From assembly GCA_903930395.1 (NCBI GenBank), contig CAIYYE010000080.1, positions 1 to 5,395 of the forward strand: 5,395 nt of DNA, in the 5' to 3' direction. Shown here one piece after another: positions 4,756-5,395 of this stretch (positions are counted from its first letter, which is position 1; each line of letters starts with the position of its first letter). The notes below the pieces were generated by a model that saw nothing but the letters and a program-made list of their open reading frames with translations, was not told the DNA's origin and made no database searches. Made by a program: the position numbers and the translations under genes. This DNA comes from an uncultured beta proteobacterium. GTDB taxonomy: Bacteria; Pseudomonadota; Gammaproteobacteria; Burkholderiales; Rhodocyclaceae.

Positions 4756-5193
4756 CTATGGCCGGAGTCGTAACAAGCGAGTGGTGATGAAATGGCAGTA
4801 AGCTCGGCAGCAGGCGCTCAATCAGCCAGCAGTGGGCTTTGGGCGCAACTTCAGCTGCAACAGGCGCGGCGTAATGCTGATCAGGCAGAGCAGCAGGCTG
4901 CGGCCTTGCAGTCACAGGCCCGGTCTGCACAGACCGTGGCTGACCGCGCCCAGGAAAATGCCCGCTCACTTCAGGTTCAATCGCGTCAGGCGGCAGGCGA
5001 TGCAAGTCAGGCCCGACTTAATCTGGCCACCCAGGATTCAGCGACTCAGGTACAGAGCCAGTTGGGCGATCTGAAGGCGCAAATCAGCGAGGTGCTCACG
5101 TCTGATACGCTGAGTACCACCCCGACTGTCGCTGCCACGCCGGTCATCAATAGCTCGGGCCAGGCGACGGGGACACTGGTTAACGTCACTGCC
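4708..5193 (+). repeat. paired 15-codon motif ending both small proteins
   Basis: Codons 52-66 of the first gene (4708-4752) and 120-134 of the second (5149-5193) encode the same N-x2-G-Q-x-T-G-T-L-V-N-x-T-A tail. Eleven residues agree, and eight of those eleven use a different synonymous codon. The span given covers both copies and the sequence between them. The pattern shows selection on the peptide rather than a recent DNA duplication. Confidence 0.75.
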
Positions 5194-5196
5194 TGA
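4792..5196 (+). CDS. Ala/Gln-rich coiled-coil protein with conserved C-terminal motif, 134 aa
   Basis: This is the likely operon partner of the preceding gene, and I do not recognise a named family. Residues about 15-98 are rich in Ala, Gln, Arg and Leu with no Pro, Cys or aromatic residue after Trp17, which predicts a long helix or coiled coil. A Ser/Thr/Pro stretch (about 101-118) links this to the terminal 15 residues, N120 to A134. These repeat the motif that ends the upstream 66-aa protein (11 of 15 identical), although most shared residues use different codons. No signal peptide or transmembrane segment is seen. GGTGA (4783-4787) is a modest Shine-Dalgarno for the ATG at 4792. A strong terminator lies 26 bp after the stop codon. 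The conserved tail may be an interaction or export tag; this is inference. Confidence 0.78.
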   Translation: MAVSSAAGAQSASSGLWAQLQLQQARRNADQAEQQAAALQSQARSAQTVADRAQENARSLQVQSRQAAGDASQARLNLATQDSATQVQSQLGDLKAQISEVLTSDTLSTTPTVAATPVINSSGQATGTLVNVTA

Positions 5197-5221
5197 TGTT
5201 TGCGTTTCGCGCAGAGCAATA

Positions 5222-5248
5222 ACAAGGTGCCATGGCACCTGTTTTTTT
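5222..5248 (+). terminator. strong intrinsic terminator of the two-gene unit
   Basis: AGGTGC (5225-5230) pairs with GCACCT (5235-5240) around a CATG loop. It extends by A5222:T5242 and C5223:G5241 with A5224 bulged. Seven T residues (5242-5248) follow. This is the best T-run in the window and closes the 4555-5196 transcript. Confidence 0.88.
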
Positions 5249-5321
5249 GCCGGCTGAATGGCAAATGCTTTGGTATTGTTAGGCCCTCACCATTTCAATT
5301 GACATAAAAGGAAACAGACGC

Positions 5322-5395
5322 GTGCTTGCGAATCACTGGTGTGCCTCCGTGGATGCCACCATTCAATTGCGTACCGGTTGCAATCCGCTCGAAAA
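5322..5395 (+). CDS. 5' end of a gene cut by the window edge
   Basis: A GTG at 5322 opens a frame that continues to the end of the window. It encodes 24 full codons beginning (M)LANHWCASVDATIQLRTGC. AAAAGGAAA (5306-5314) upstream is a good Shine-Dalgarno at suitable distance. The frame is closed upstream by TAG at 5280-5282, and no other standard start lies between, so GTG is the best choice. Two Cys and one Trp occur in the first 20 residues, with no signal peptide. TTGACA (5299-5304) looks like a -35 box, but no -10 follows at the right distance. TGGTATTGT (5271-5279) is a weaker extended -10 candidate. Too little is present to name the product. Confidence 0.55.
   Translation, partial: MLANHWCASVDATIQLRTGCNPLE

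Noticed and set aside
5299..5304. Perfect TTGACA before the last gene
   Set aside because: No -10 hexamer lies 16-18 bp downstream; that position falls on the GTG start itself.
1..5395. CRISPR array, tRNA, rRNA, insertion sequence, integrase or toxin-antitoxin system
   Set aside because: No regularly spaced repeats, no terminal inverted repeats flanking an ORF, no tRNA cloverleaf and no transposase motifs were seen. The small genes show no toxin-antitoxin signature.

Overview
The window looks like a stretch of a betaproteobacterial chromosome, possibly of Rhodocyclales type. This is inferred from the moderately high G+C, the gene style, a gamma/beta-type LexA box (CTGT-N8-ACAG) and a DinB carrying an insertion relative to E. 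coli Pol IV. No rRNA, tRNA, CRISPR array, transposase or integrase is visible. All supported genes are on the + strand, and most are separate units closed by their own terminator rather than one long operon.

Layout. (a) 1-457: a small unknown protein of 68 aa (171-377) with a clear intrinsic terminator. (b) 458-1735: a perfect TATAAT box, then an unusual 346-aa protein (641-1681). It has two tandem copies of a ~93-residue domain, a Lys/Ala/Pro-rich histone-H1-like linker and a C-terminal ComEA-type helix-hairpin-helix DNA-binding domain, closed by a 14-bp terminator hairpin. (c) 1736-2535: an exported Spy/CpxP-like protein with LTxxQ motifs (2013-2498). In front of it lies an unexplained in-frame stretch with its own strong Shine-Dalgarno and ATG at 1845. 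(d) 2647-3114: a 68-aa hypothetical protein, then a gene-poor 357-bp stretch. That stretch holds a possible promoter / mini-ORF / terminator unit that may be a small RNA or leader transcript. (e) 3196-4353: dinB (DNA polymerase IV). Its LexA box overlaps the start codon, and an extended -10 element places the expected transcription start on the ATG itself, which suggests a leaderless SOS-controlled mRNA. (f) 4555-5248: a two-gene unit encoding small Ala/Gln-rich proteins that share a near-identical C-terminal motif, closed by a strong terminator. (g) 5322-end: the start of a gene cut by the window edge.

Functional links are limited. DinB is an SOS translesion polymerase and the HhH protein probably binds nucleic acid, but nothing shows they act together. 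The Spy-like protein belongs to the envelope-stress or metal-stress world. The most novel-looking items are the duplicated-domain/H1-tail/HhH architecture, the pair of small proteins with the G-Q-x-T-G-T-L-V-N-x-T-A terminus, and the leaderless LexA-overlapped dinB start.
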